A DNA stretch of 64,000 nucleotides, from the NCBI GenBank assembly GCA_947643145.1, contig CANRVD010000001.1, positions 62,001-126,000 on the forward strand, written 5' to 3'. The notes beneath the pieces are model-generated. The model was not told the origin of the DNA. It made no database searches and saw only the letters and a program-made list of their open reading frames with translations. The position numbers were made by a program, and so were the translations under genes. Shown in pieces: positions 51,963 to 61,000 of this stretch. How positions within the stretch are numbered: position 1 is the first letter of the stretch; the number at the start of each line of letters is the position of its first letter. Source of the stretch: an uncultured bacterium. GTDB taxonomy: Bacteria > Bacillota > Clostridia > Lachnospirales > Lachnospiraceae.

Positions 51963-52043
51963 CCACCGCGTAGTGGTATGCCAACAAGAATTGCTTCCCA
52001 ATTCTTGTTGGCATACCAGCGAAGCTGGTGCGCTTTTCTATCC
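51963..52043. repeat. composite palindromic repeat with 19-bp arms
   Basis: ggtatgccaacaagaattg / caattcttgttggcatacc (19-bp perfect arms, 5-base loop), flanked by ccac-gtgg and ccagc-gaa-gctgg hairpins and ending gcgcttttctatcc. The last part includes the thiI stop codon. Related copies at 41976 and 56284. Confidence 0.65.
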
Positions 52044-53219
52044 ATCTACCTCGATAATTTCAATGGTATTTAATGCCTCCTGCACCATCTCGTCAATCTT
52101 TTCCGAAAGCTTCTCCTCTGAACGGCGGATAATCTTAATTTCCGGCCTGGTTACCGGATGCTTGGCAACAAATATGGTACAGCAGTCCTCAAACGGCTGA
52201 ATGGATGTCTCATACGTTCCAATTTTCTCAGAAAACGATACGATATCCTGCTTATCAAATCCAATTAACGGACGGTAAACCGGCAATTCACATACATCAT
52301 TTGTCGCTGCAAGGCTGTGCATTGTCTGGCTTGCAACCTGTCCGATACTCTCTCCGGTAATCAGTCCAAGACAATCATTTTCTTTGGCAAGAGTCTGGGC
52401 AATCCTCATCATATAACGCCGCATAATAATGGTCAGTTCCTCATGAGGACACTGCTCATAAATATACATCTGAATATCCGTGAAATTAACTACATGCAGG
52501 CGAATCGGCCCGGTATATCTGGAAATCAGCTTTGCCAAATCCACCACTTTCTGCTTTGCCCTCTCACTGGTATAAGGAGGTGCATGAAAATATACTGCAT
52601 CAATAAATACCCCGCGTTTCGCTATCATATAACCCGCTACCGGACTGTCAATCCCCCCGGAAAGCAATAACATTGCCTTTCCATTGGTACCAAGCGGCAT
52701 TCCACAGGCTCCTGTATATACTTTGGAATATACATATGCCTTTTCCCTGACTTCTACCCAGATAAACACATCCGGGTTATGCACATCTACAGAAAGCTCT
52801 GGAAAACGCTCTAACAGGCATCCTCCTATCTCTACACAGATTTCAGGTGAAGTCAGCGGATAATGCTTATCACTTCTTCTTGACTTTACCTTAAACGTAA
52901 AATCTCTCTTTTCATACTGCGCTTCCACAAAATCCCCAACTTCTTTTACGAGATTGTCCCAGCTTTTATCCTCAATCATCTGAACCGGGCTAATTGCAGA
53001 TACACCAAATACACGGCTCATTGCTTCAATCGCATCCTCAAAATCAAAATCTCCCTTTGCCTCTACAAAGATTCTTCCCTGCTCCCTTGTCACCTCAAAT
53101 TCACCCTCAATCTTTGCAAGACGATGGCGAATCTGGCTGCACAATGCATTTTCGAACTTGTAACGGTTCTTTCCTTTAATTCCAATTTCTGCATACTTTA
53201 CTAAAAAAGCCTGATACAT
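52038..53219 (-). CDS. thiI: tRNA 4-thiouridine synthase ThiI
   Basis: 393 residues: ferredoxin-like and THUMP domain in the first 165, then a PP-loop adenylating domain with LLLSGGIDSPVAGYM near residue 185 and GLITGESIGQVASQT. Makes s4U8 in tRNA and may supply sulfur for thiamine. The cysteine desulfurase gene lies immediately upstream, the usual sulfur donor. The leader carries the shared ACCTTGCAGAAATG element. Confidence 0.95.
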   Translation of the reverse strand: MYQAFLVKYAEIGIKGKNRYKFENALCSQIRHRLAKIEGEFEVTREQGRIFVEAKGDFDFEDAIEAMSRVFGVSAISPVQMIEDKSWDNLVKEVGDFVEAQYEKRDFTFKVKSRRSDKHYPLTSPEICVEIGGCLLERFPELSVDVHNPDVFIWVEVREKAYVYSKVYTGACGMPLGTNGKAMLLLSGGIDSPVAGYMIAKRGVFIDAVYFHAPPYTSERAKQKVVDLAKLISRYTGPIRLHVVNFTDIQMYIYEQCPHEELTIIMRRYMMRIAQTLAKENDCLGLITGESIGQVASQTMHSLAATNDVCELPVYRPLIGFDKQDIVSFSEKIGTYETSIQPFEDCCTIFVAKHPVTRPEIKIIRRSEEKLSEKIDEMVQEALNTIEIIEVDG

Positions 53220-53224
53220 TTTTT

Positions 53225-53241
53225 CCTCATTTCTGCAAGGT
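53225..53241 (-). repeat. shared leader element upstream of thiI
   Basis: Minus strand ACCTTGCAGAAATGAGG, matching the recA and spoIIAB leaders. It supplies the GAGG ribosome binding site. Confidence 0.45.
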
Positions 53242-53293
53242 CTCTTCCCTGCTTTTCCTATATCTGTTTACTGCCTGCTACGATTCACAATAA

Positions 53294-54457
53294 CTACTGC
53301 CTTACAAACTTTCGCAGCACCGGGAGCAATTCCCCCACCGCCTCTACTGCATAGCGGATTTGCTCTGTTGTTGTCATCACCGAAAAACTAAAACGCAGAG
53401 TAGAATCCAGCAAATCCTTCCTTACCCCGATTGCCTGCAGCGTCCCGCTAAGCTCAGGATGGTTGGAGGAACATGCAGACCCTGAAGAAACATAAACGCC
53501 CTTCTCTGCCAGTGCATGCAGCATAACCTCACTCTTTATGGAAGCAAAGCTGACATTCACAATATGCGGCGCTGTCTCCTCCAGCAAAATTCCATCAATC
53601 CCATTTATTGTAACACCTTCATACCGCTGCAAACCTTCTATCAGCATCTTCTTCCATGCATACAACTGCTCCCGCTTTGCCGCATGCTCCTGATATATTA
53701 ATTTTACCGCCAGTCCCAACCCTGCAATTCCCGGTACATTCTCCGTTCCAGAACGCATTCCTTTCTGCTGTCCGCCGCCAAAGAGAATCGGCCTTATCTT
53801 TACTCCATCCCTGACATATAAAAATCCAGCCCCTTTCGGTCCATGAATCTTATGACCACTGACAGACATCATATCAATTCCCATTTTCTTAGGGATAATC
53901 TTATACTTCCCAAATGCCTGAATCGCATCTACATGAAATAAAATCTGAGGATTTCTGCCATGCAGCATCTCTCCGATTTCTTTTATCGGTTCCACACTCC
54001 CGATTTCATTATTGACATACATAACAGAAACCAAAAAAGTATCTTCCCGTAAAGCTGCCTCTACCTCTTCTAACGGAACCCTTCCTGCCGCATCCACCGG
54101 AAGATATGTCACTTCATATCCCATTTCCTCCAGATAGGCAAGCGGTTCATGTACAGAAGCATGCTCAATTCTTGTTGTAATAATGTGCTTTCCTGCACGG
54201 CGGTTCGCGATTGCAGTACCAATAAATGCCATATTATTTGACTCTGTACCGCCTGACGTAAATATAATCTCTTTCGGCTGACATTTCAAACTACCGGCTA
54301 TGATATCCCTGGCATCCTTAATATACCGTTCCGCTGCGATTCCTTTTGTATGCTTTGAGGAAGGATTTCCAAAATCCTCCTCTAACACCGTTACCATTAT
54401 ATCCCTGACCTCCGGAAACACCGGAGTTGTCGCTGCATTATCCAAATATGCTTCCAT
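53294..54457 (-). CDS. cysteine desulfurase (NifS/IscS-like)
   Basis: 387 residues from MEAYLDNAATTPVFPEVRDI. PLP enzyme that takes sulfur from cysteine. Seen: FTSGGTESNN, HIITTRIEHASVHEP, VDAIQAFGKYKI, the PLP-Lys motif SVSGHKIHGPKG and the active-site Cys loop SSGSACSSNHPE. The next gene downstream is thiI, so it probably charges ThiI for tRNA thiolation. GGAG lies 12 bases upstream; a start 15 codons earlier (54502) is possible. Confidence 0.93.
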   Translation of the reverse strand: MEAYLDNAATTPVFPEVRDIMVTVLEEDFGNPSSKHTKGIAAERYIKDARDIIAGSLKCQPKEIIFTSGGTESNNMAFIGTAIANRRAGKHIITTRIEHASVHEPLAYLEEMGYEVTYLPVDAAGRVPLEEVEAALREDTFLVSVMYVNNEIGSVEPIKEIGEMLHGRNPQILFHVDAIQAFGKYKIIPKKMGIDMMSVSGHKIHGPKGAGFLYVRDGVKIRPILFGGGQQKGMRSGTENVPGIAGLGLAVKLIYQEHAAKREQLYAWKKMLIEGLQRYEGVTINGIDGILLEETAPHIVNVSFASIKSEVMLHALAEKGVYVSSGSACSSNHPELSGTLQAIGVRKDLLDSTLRFSFSVMTTTEQIRYAVEAVGELLPVLRKFVRQ

Positions 54458-54519
54458 TCTGAACGCAATCTCCAATCCATCTATTCTTTTCCATGCAGCC
54501 ATACCAACTTTGGCTTGCC

Positions 54520-55260
54520 TTACTGCTGCATTTGAAACATCATAATTGCTAACAGCGCCATACCTGCTGTCTCTGTGCGCAAAATGCGTTTCCCAAGCGT
54601 AATCGGCTCCATTCCGCATGCTACTGCCTGTTCTACTTCTTCTGCTTCAAATCCACCCTCAGGGCCAATAAAAATTCCTACGGATTCTTTTGTACAGGCA
54701 TGTGCTACGATTTCCCTCGAACAGTCAATGCCATCCTGCAGTTCATATGGTATCATATTGTACTCTAAGGATTTCGCCATGTCAATCGCCTCTTCCATAG
54801 TGACAGGTTTTTGTACCAATGGTATAATCCCCCTGTCGCACTGCTTTGCAGCGGCCTGTGCAATAGCCTGCCACCGCTCCTGCTTTTTTATAATCTTTTT
54901 TTCATCTGCAAGCTTTACGACACAGCGTTTCATCATAACCGGTACAATTTCATATACCCCAAGCTCCACTGCCTTTTGAATAATAAATTCCATCTTTTCT
55001 TTTTTGGGAATTCCCTGAAAGAGAGTAATCTTTGTCTGTAATTCCGTTCCTGTACTCTGGACCTTCTCTACCCGCAGGATAACCCTGTCCTTGTCCAGAC
55101 GGTAAATCCTCGAAACATAGTCCCTGCCTTGTCCATTGCAGGCAGTCACCCAGTCCCCCTCTTCCAGACGCAGTACATTTCTTATATGGTTTACATCACT
55201 GCCCCTGATTATAATTTCATTTTCCGCAATTTGTTCTTCTGAAATATAAAAACGATACAC
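54520..55260 (-). CDS. rsmE: 16S rRNA m3U1498 methyltransferase RsmE
   Basis: 246 residues: N-terminal PUA-like domain (MYRFYISEEQIAENEIIIRG, then HIRNVLRLEEGDWV) and C-terminal SPOUT domain with the trefoil-knot motif GIFIGPEGGFEAEEVE and LGKRILRTETAGMALL. Methylates U1498 of 16S rRNA. Ends 62 bases before the cysteine desulfurase start. Confidence 0.95.
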   Translation of the reverse strand: MYRFYISEEQIAENEIIIRGSDVNHIRNVLRLEEGDWVTACNGQGRDYVSRIYRLDKDRVILRVEKVQSTGTELQTKITLFQGIPKKEKMEFIIQKAVELGVYEIVPVMMKRCVVKLADEKKIIKKQERWQAIAQAAAKQCDRGIIPLVQKPVTMEEAIDMAKSLEYNMIPYELQDGIDCSREIVAHACTKESVGIFIGPEGGFEAEEVEQAVACGMEPITLGKRILRTETAGMALLAIMMFQMQQ

Positions 55261-55292
55261 CCTTTTCCTCCCTTTGCCTTCATGTACACAAA

Positions 55293-55328
55293 GATACCAG
55301 ACAAATGCGGTGACAAATGTCTGGTATC
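55293..55328 (-). terminator. hairpin after the FliD-like gene
   Basis: gataccagaca / tgtctggtatc 11-bp perfect arms with a 14-base loop, about 37 bases past the FliD-like stop. A short T-rich stretch follows on the minus strand. Separates it from rsmE. Confidence 0.65.
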
Positions 55329-55364
55329 ATAATCAACCTATCCATTTTTAATATTTTTCCGCTC

Positions 55365-56150
55365 TTACAGATACGCATCCAAAGAATTATTCTGCTTGGC
55401 TGTAAGAGAGTACGAACCTTTTTGTGTGTATAAAGAAGCAGGTTTGTATGTGTATGAAGAAGCACCTGTACTACTGTTAGAAGCCTTATCGGCAGCACTA
55501 TATGTTTCTGATGCCTTGTCAGAAATGATACCGCCATAGGAAAATCTTCCGGTAAAGATGGAGGAAAGTGTCGAAATCTTAGCTGACTCATCAAACTTCT
55601 TCTCGTCAAATGACAGCTTATTTCCTTCCCCAATACTAATACCAACACTCTTAAGAAGCTTTTCATTGGCAGCAGTATTTTTTACAATTCTAAGTGATTT
55701 GCTTAATACACCCTTCGTATCTACATCACTGGAAGAGTCAATATAAGAATTGTAAGCCTTGACAAAATCCTTCAGATTCTGCTTGATTGCATCCATGTCG
55801 TATACGTCTTTGCCGTTCTCATCCTTGCCTGTCGGCTTATACAAAGAACTGGTTCCTAACTTATCTACTATTTCCTTTAACGCACTGGAATCTGTCTTTA
55901 CTGTCAGCAGCTTGCCTTTCTCAACCGTAGCATCTGCCTTATCTGTCTGAGTGCTGTCAGACTTGTTATCAGTACTGGTATTCTTATAATATGACCTTAA
56001 AAGCTTCTTATAAGCACCTGACTGAATCATGGAATAGTCACCAAGAACATTGTTGGAATTACCAAAAATCCCCATAGAGTTGTTTGATGAATAATTCCCA
56101 AATATACCGCCACTATAATAATCGTTAGATGTTCCAAATATAGATGACAT
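55365..56150 (-). CDS. FliD C-terminal-like hypothetical protein
   Basis: 261 residues. Low-complexity Ser/Asn/Gly-rich N-terminus (GTSNDYYSGGIFGNYSSNNS), then a helix-rich domain resembling the C-terminal part of flagellar cap proteins: KQNLKDFVKAYNSYIDSSSD, GVLSKSLRIVKNTA, and VGISIGEGNKLSFDEKKFDE. Ends with a Tyr/Ser-rich tail. No flagellar locus here, so it may be a structural paralog with another role. Assignment is moderate; no enzymatic motif. Confidence 0.6.
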   Translation of the reverse strand: MSSIFGTSNDYYSGGIFGNYSSNNSMGIFGNSNNVLGDYSMIQSGAYKKLLRSYYKNTSTDNKSDSTQTDKADATVEKGKLLTVKTDSSALKEIVDKLGTSSLYKPTGKDENGKDVYDMDAIKQNLKDFVKAYNSYIDSSSDVDTKGVLSKSLRIVKNTAANEKLLKSVGISIGEGNKLSFDEKKFDESAKISTLSSIFTGRFSYGGIISDKASETYSAADKASNSSTGASSYTYKPASLYTQKGSYSLTAKQNNSLDAYL

Positions 56151-56283
56151 AATATCACTCCTTTTCCGTTATTAATAAAAACCAACTGTTTCTATCCAAT
56201 ATAAATACAATCTCTCCTATCATTTAATATATCGGATTCTCCCCCAAAAAATCAACCCCCTTTTCCATATTTTTCATAAAAAT

Positions 56284-56360
56284 CGCACCGACCCCGCTGG
56301 TGCGCTGGCAAGCACCCCAAAGAACTAATGTTCTTCGCTTTTTGTTGGCATACCACTACA
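56284..56360. repeat. palindromic repeat, copy 3, containing a LexA-like sequence
   Basis: gaccccgctggtgcgctggc ... ttgttggcataccactac. Shares ttgttggcataccactac with 51963..52043 and the gctggtgcgc core. It also holds aagaactaatgttctt at 56320..56335, a GAAC-N4-GTTC symmetry. Confidence 0.5.
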
Positions 56361-56411
56361 TTTCGAGCAGTATCCCATACAGATTAGGGGGCAAAAGGCT
56401 CATTTTTCAAC

Positions 56412-58235
56412 CTATCTCCTGCTTTTATTATTTTTCCGTATCTTACGCGGAGCAATCAGGCATTTCGGCCCAAACCCAATTAAGTCCTGCCGTCCGGCTT
56501 TTTGCAGTGCCTCCTTTACCAAATCATAATTCTTCGGATTCCGGTACTGGATGAGCGCACGCTGCATCGCCTTCTCATGCGGATTCACAGGCACATATAC
56601 CTTCTGCATCGTCCTTGGGTCATATCCGGTATAGTACATGCAGGTTGATATGGTAGACGGGGTCGGATAAAAATCCTGTACCTGCTCCGGCATATACCCC
56701 AGTTCCCGCAAATACTCAGCCAGGGCTACCGCTTCTTTTAATGTTGAGCCAGGATGGGAAGACATCAGATACGGCACTACAAACTGCTCTTTTCCATATT
56801 TCGCATTAATTCTCTCATAGCGTTTGAGAAATTTCTGATATACTTCATTATGCGGTTTTCCCATCTTGTCCAAAACAGCATCGGCAATATGTTCTGGAGC
56901 AACACGAAGCTGCCCGCTGATATGGTGCGCACATAATTCCTGCAAAAAGGTATCATCGGAATCTAACATCACATAGTCAAAACGAATTCCGGAACGGACG
57001 AATACTTTTTTTACGCCCGGAAGCTCCCGCAGCTTCTTTAAAAGCTTCAGATAGTCTTTATGGTCAACCTTCAGGTTTTGGCAGGCTTTCGGAAAGAGGC
57101 ACTGCTTATCCGTGCAGACACCAGATTTCTTCTGTTTTTCACATGAGGTATGGCGAAAATTTGCAGTCGGCCCTCCCACATCATGAATATATCCTTTAAA
57201 ATCCGCTTCCTCTGTCATCTTCTGTGCCTCACGCACAATGGATTCATGGCTTCTGACCTGAATCATTCTTCCCTGATGAAAAGTTAATGCACAGAAATTG
57301 CATCCTCCAAAACATCCCCTGTTACTGGTGAGGCTGAACTTAATCTCCCCAAGCGCCGGTACCCCGCCATCCTTCTGATATACCGGATGATACGCCCTCA
57401 TATAAGGAAGCTCATATACATCATCCATTTCCAGCTCACCAAGTGGCGCAGCCGGAGGATTCTGCACTACATAACCATTCTCTCCATAAGACTCCGCCAG
57501 ACATTTTGCTGTTATAAAATCTGTATTGCAGTACTGCGTATAAAAACTTCTGGCATACTCCTTTTTATCTCTGCAAAGCTGCTCATAGGAAGGAAGCTCT
57601 ATGTAATCATAGACACTGTCCAAATTTTTGGCACGGTACACCGTTCCCCGGATAAACGTGATATCAGCAATATCGATACCGCTTGCCAATGCATCTGCCA
57701 CCTCTACAATGGAATGCTCTCCCATACCATACGTAATCAGGTTTGCCTGCGAATCCAGAAGAATGGAGTGTTTTAAGGAATCCGACCAGTAGTCATAATG
57801 CGCGAGCCTCCTAAGGCTCGCCTCAATCCCTCCAACTATAATCGGAATTTTTTTATACACCTTTCGGATGAGATTGCAGTACACAACTGTTGCATAATCC
57901 GGTCTTTTCCCAATCACACCGCCCGGTGAATACGCATCCTGATTTCTTCTCTTTTTGGATACCGTATAATGGTTCACCATAGAATCCATATTCCCCGCAG
58001 AAACTAAAAAACCCAGACGCGGCCTTCCAAAAACTTTTACACTCTCCTCCTTCTTCCAGTCCGGCTGCGCAATGATTCCAATCCTGTAACCATGTGCCTC
58101 TAACACTCTGGTAATAATTGCAGCACCAAAAGAAGGATGGTCCACATAGGCATCTCCACAGACATAAACAAAGTCTACTTCATCCCATCCTCTTGTTTTC
58201 ATATCAGCCCTGCTTACTGGTAAAAAATCCTTCAA
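56412..58235 (-). CDS. ygiQ: YgiQ family radical-SAM protein (UPF0313)
   Basis: 607 residues. Radical-SAM cluster in [20 protein letters not shown] near residue 300, plus N-terminal [38 protein letters not shown] and C-terminal [15 protein letters not shown]. The start is TTG at 58235 ([11 protein letters not shown]), placed 9 bases after AGGAGG; an upstream TTG at 58259 precedes the RBS itself. Function of YgiQ is not settled. Monocistronic. Confidence 0.92.
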   Translation of the reverse strand: MKDFLPVSRADMKTRGWDEVDFVYVCGDAYVDHPSFGAAIITRVLEAHGYRIGIIAQPDWKKEESVKVFGRPRLGFLVSAGNMDSMVNHYTVSKKRRNQDAYSPGGVIGKRPDYATVVYCNLIRKVYKKIPIIVGGIEASLRRLAHYDYWSDSLKHSILLDSQANLITYGMGEHSIVEVADALASGIDIADITFIRGTVYRAKNLDSVYDYIELPSYEQLCRDKKEYARSFYTQYCNTDFITAKCLAESYGENGYVVQNPPAAPLGELEMDDVYELPYMRAYHPVYQKDGGVPALGEIKFSLTSNRGCFGGCNFCALTFHQGRMIQVRSHESIVREAQKMTEEADFKGYIHDVGGPTANFRHTSCEKQKKSGVCTDKQCLFPKACQNLKVDHKDYLKLLKKLRELPGVKKVFVRSGIRFDYVMLDSDDTFLQELCAHHISGQLRVAPEHIADAVLDKMGKPHNEVYQKFLKRYERINAKYGKEQFVVPYLMSSHPGSTLKEAVALAEYLRELGYMPEQVQDFYPTPSTISTCMYYTGYDPRTMQKVYVPVNPHEKAMQRALIQYRNPKNYDLVKEALQKAGRQDLIGFGPKCLIAPRKIRKNNKSRR

Positions 58236-58360
58236 TTGGTATAACCTCCTGTCTTGCAACTTTAGTCCTTTTCGCGTATAATTCTACTTTGAGTTATCCG
58301 GTGTTTAACTACCTTAACAATAACTCCAGTAATATTCCACACCAGTTAGAAAGGACCATT

Positions 58361-59161
58361 ATGAGAAAATTAATTTTTTTTGATATTGACGGTACTATCA
58401 TTACGGAGGATGAGCAGGAACGAATCATACCAGACAGCGTTATCACATGTCTCCATGCCCTTCACCAGAATAACCACCTTTGCTTTGTAAATACCGGACG
58501 CGCATTTGCGGAAATAGATGATGTCATCCGTGCCCTTCCTTTTGACGGATATGTCTGTGGCTGTGGCACTTACATAACCTATCAGGGAAAAGTCCTCCTT
58601 GCAAATACCATTCCTTTTTCCCTTGGAAATGAACTGATCAAAGACCTTGACTACTGTCATCTGGAATGGGTATTAGAAGGCACAGAAGCTGTTTACTACA
58701 GTCCCTTCCCTTACACTACCCGTATCGGAGATTTTAAAGCAGAACATCAGACACTGCTGCCAGAGTTTTCCCACACGGTTAACTTACAGGAAACCCATAA
58801 TCTGGCTTTTGATAAGTTCTGCATTTGCCTTAACAAAGATAGCGAATTTGAAAAATTCTATCAGAAATATCAGGAGTCCCTGACCTTTATTGACCGCGGA
58901 AATGCTTTTTACGAAGTTGTTCCAAAAGGCTTTTCCAAAGCAAGCGGTATTTCCTTTTTGGAAGATTATTTCCAGATTCCAAATAAAGACACAATTGCCA
59001 TCGGCGACAGCACAAATGACCTGCCAATGTTTAACTATGCAGGCTACAGTATTGCTATGGCCAATGGCTCAAAAGAAATTTTTGATTATGCAGACTACAT
59101 AACTGACTCGGTTTTGGACAATGGCATTTACAACGCAATGCAGCATCTGGCATTAATCTGA
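58361..59161 (+). CDS. HAD-superfamily phosphatase (Cof type)
   Basis: 266 residues from the ATG after AAAGGACC. Motif I FFDIDGTII (DxDGT), motif II near FVNTGRAFAE, and motif IV IAIGDSTNDLPMFNYAG. Cap domain type C2 between. Probably a sugar-phosphate or nucleotide phosphatase. Plus strand, divergent from ygiQ. A MITE-like element lies 75 bases downstream. Confidence 0.92.
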   Translation: MRKLIFFDIDGTIITEDEQERIIPDSVITCLHALHQNNHLCFVNTGRAFAEIDDVIRALPFDGYVCGCGTYITYQGKVLLANTIPFSLGNELIKDLDYCHLEWVLEGTEAVYYSPFPYTTRIGDFKAEHQTLLPEFSHTVNLQETHNLAFDKFCICLNKDSEFEKFYQKYQESLTFIDRGNAFYEVVPKGFSKASGISFLEDYFQIPNKDTIAIGDSTNDLPMFNYAGYSIAMANGSKEIFDYADYITDSVLDNGIYNAMQHLALI

Positions 59162-59235
59162 TGCTTTCCTGATATCACTCACTTTAAACGCTATGTTTTT
59201 TTAAGGATTTATCTAATTATGAAAGAGACAAGACA

Positions 59236-59453
59236 CTAGTACAACGAAAATTAAGTTTTGGATAGTTTGACGCAGAATATTTTTCTGAGAGTGCTGCTTC
59301 ACAAACGCAGTTCTACGCTCCGCTTCGGTCCTTGCTAAACAAGTGCCACTGGCACTTAGCAACGTAGCGGTGGCTACGTCGAGGCTTGGGGAGTAGTGCT
59401 ATCAGGAAAATAAGCAAGTCAAACTGCCAATTACTTAATATTCGTTGTACTAG
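59236..59453. mobile_element. MITE-like element with ~50-bp terminal inverted repeats
   Basis: 218 bases bounded by CTAGTACAACGAA ... TTCGTTGTACTAG. The two ends match over about 50 bases with mismatches: CTAGTACAACGAAAATTAAG on the left against CTAGTACAACGAATATTAAG on the right, then a shared AGTTTGAC. The interior is full of palindromes (ttgctaa ... ttagcaa, gtgcca / tggcac, cgtagc / gctacg). No transposase. The right end provides the stop codon of the neighbouring minus-strand gene. Confidence 0.75.
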
Positions 59454-59914
59454 GATAAATCCTTTGCAATTTTTTGCAGAACCAGCTTGTAGATTGCAAA
59501 TAAATAGGCATCCAAAACGCAATGCTTATTATTGACAAACTCAACCAGCTTATAGAGGAAGCAGACTCCTATCAAAAAGATGCTGGCACAGGTAACATAA
59601 TAATCCAGATTTAACACCAGCAGAGCCAGATTAGCGGCTACATATGTCAGTATTACAAAAGTAAACTGTCTTGTAATGCGTGATGCAACCATCATAGTGT
59701 CAATTAATTCCGTCATCCGCGCTTTCAGGCTGTCTGCATTTTCTTCTTTCAGATGTTCATACATATCATCAAAAATCGGTTTACTGTCCAACCTGAGATG
59801 AGAAATATCATTTTTCTCAAAATCCCTCCGGCATATTTCCACATATCCCGAATATTTCCGATTGCCTACCTGCCTGCGCAGATATTTCTGAAAAACATTC
59901 ACAGCGTTTTTCAC
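59450..59914 (-). CDS. hypothetical two-helix membrane protein, 3' end set by MITE
   Basis: 154 residues. Soluble N-terminus of about 80 residues, two TM helices (about 83-103 and 108-128), then 25 residues ending IAKDLS-stop. The stop TAG is part of the CTAG terminus of the MITE-like element, so insertion may have replaced or shortened the original tail. 17 bases after the receiver-Hpt gene, probably cotranscribed. Function unknown. Confidence 0.7.
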   Translation of the reverse strand: MKNAVNVFQKYLRRQVGNRKYSGYVEICRRDFEKNDISHLRLDSKPIFDDMYEHLKEENADSLKARMTELIDTMMVASRITRQFTFVILTYVAANLALLVLNLDYYVTCASIFLIGVCFLYKLVEFVNNKHCVLDAYLFAIYKLVLQKIAKDLS

Positions 59915-59931
59915 CCCATTTCTACCAATAA

Positions 59932-60966
59932 CTATAATTTCTCTTTTAGTTCATCTGTTAAAGCCAGTGCATTGTCATAATCAAACTCCTGAATAGCACC
60001 TGATATTTTTTCCAGAATCTCCTGCTTCATTCCCTGGCTTCCTGAAAGCATCTCTTCCAAAGTCTCTGTAATTTCAATATACTCAAAATCTTCTATATGT
60101 TGCCTTAACTGTTCTAATTTTCCCATAAACTCTGAATCAGAAACTTCCGTTTTCGGAGCAGCATTCTGCTTCTTTTCATTATATTTTTCGTAAGCTGCCT
60201 CTAAATCAGAATGAAAATTCTTTACATCCTCCAGATATCCATCTGTCTTTTCACTGATAACATCCATTTGTCCTGCTTTTGCTGCCAGTTCCAGTTCTTT
60301 TGACTTCTCTGCCATTTCATCTGCGCCAATATTGAGAAAAATTCCTTTCAAGCTGTGAAAATGCAAGGCAAAGCTTTCTTTTTGGCAGCTTCCCTTAATT
60401 AAATCTATGGAATTATAATTTTGTAATATATTTTTGATGCAGACAGCTAAAACCTTCACATAGTTTTCCACACTTCCTGCCATCATATCCAGACCTTTTT
60501 TATAATCAAGCCCTCTGACAGAAGACAAAATTCCTTCAATTCCATCTTCTTCTTTTTCGATTACTTCGCCAGCTTCGCTATTTTGTATAATTCCAAGAGA
60601 ATACAACTTATCCTGCAGTTTCTCCATAGTAACCGGTTTTGCCAAAACATCCTTTGCTCCAGCCTTTTCAAAAGCAGCCAGTATTTCTTTATCAATCGTT
60701 GCGGATACACCAAAAACAATCGGCTTTTTCTCATCCTTTACCAGAAAAAGAATCTGTCTGGTTGCTGCTATTCCATCCATTTCAGGCATCAGATGATCCA
60801 TAAAGATTAAACCGTAATCCTTCTGGCATACATGGTCAATTGCCTCCATGCCGGAGGCCGCCTCATCTACCTCAAACCCCAGCCTTTTTAACATCGTTGC
60901 CAAAACCATTATATTCGTATCATTATCATCTACTACAAGAACAGATTTTTTAATTTCTTCTCTCAT
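59932..60966 (-). CDS. response-regulator receiver protein with Hpt domain
   Basis: 344 residues. Receiver domain (about 8-125): KSVLVVDDNDTNIMVL, phospho-Asp in YGLIFMDHLMPEMDG (near residue 56), Thr/Ser and Lys in VFGVSATI and DVLAKPVT. Hpt domain (about 165-265) with phospho-His in ALHFHSLKGIFLNIGADEM. C-terminal helical region to 344. Acts as a phosphorelay intermediate; no DNA-binding output and no kinase gene adjacent, so its partner is elsewhere. Confidence 0.88.
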   Translation of the reverse strand: MREEIKKSVLVVDDNDTNIMVLATMLKRLGFEVDEAASGMEAIDHVCQKDYGLIFMDHLMPEMDGIAATRQILFLVKDEKKPIVFGVSATIDKEILAAFEKAGAKDVLAKPVTMEKLQDKLYSLGIIQNSEAGEVIEKEEDGIEGILSSVRGLDYKKGLDMMAGSVENYVKVLAVCIKNILQNYNSIDLIKGSCQKESFALHFHSLKGIFLNIGADEMAEKSKELELAAKAGQMDVISEKTDGYLEDVKNFHSDLEAAYEKYNEKKQNAAPKTEVSDSEFMGKLEQLRQHIEDFEYIEITETLEEMLSGSQGMKQEILEKISGAIQEFDYDNALALTDELKEKL

Positions 60967-61000
60967 GCTCCGTTTCCTCCCCTGCTCCTTTTTGTCTTAA

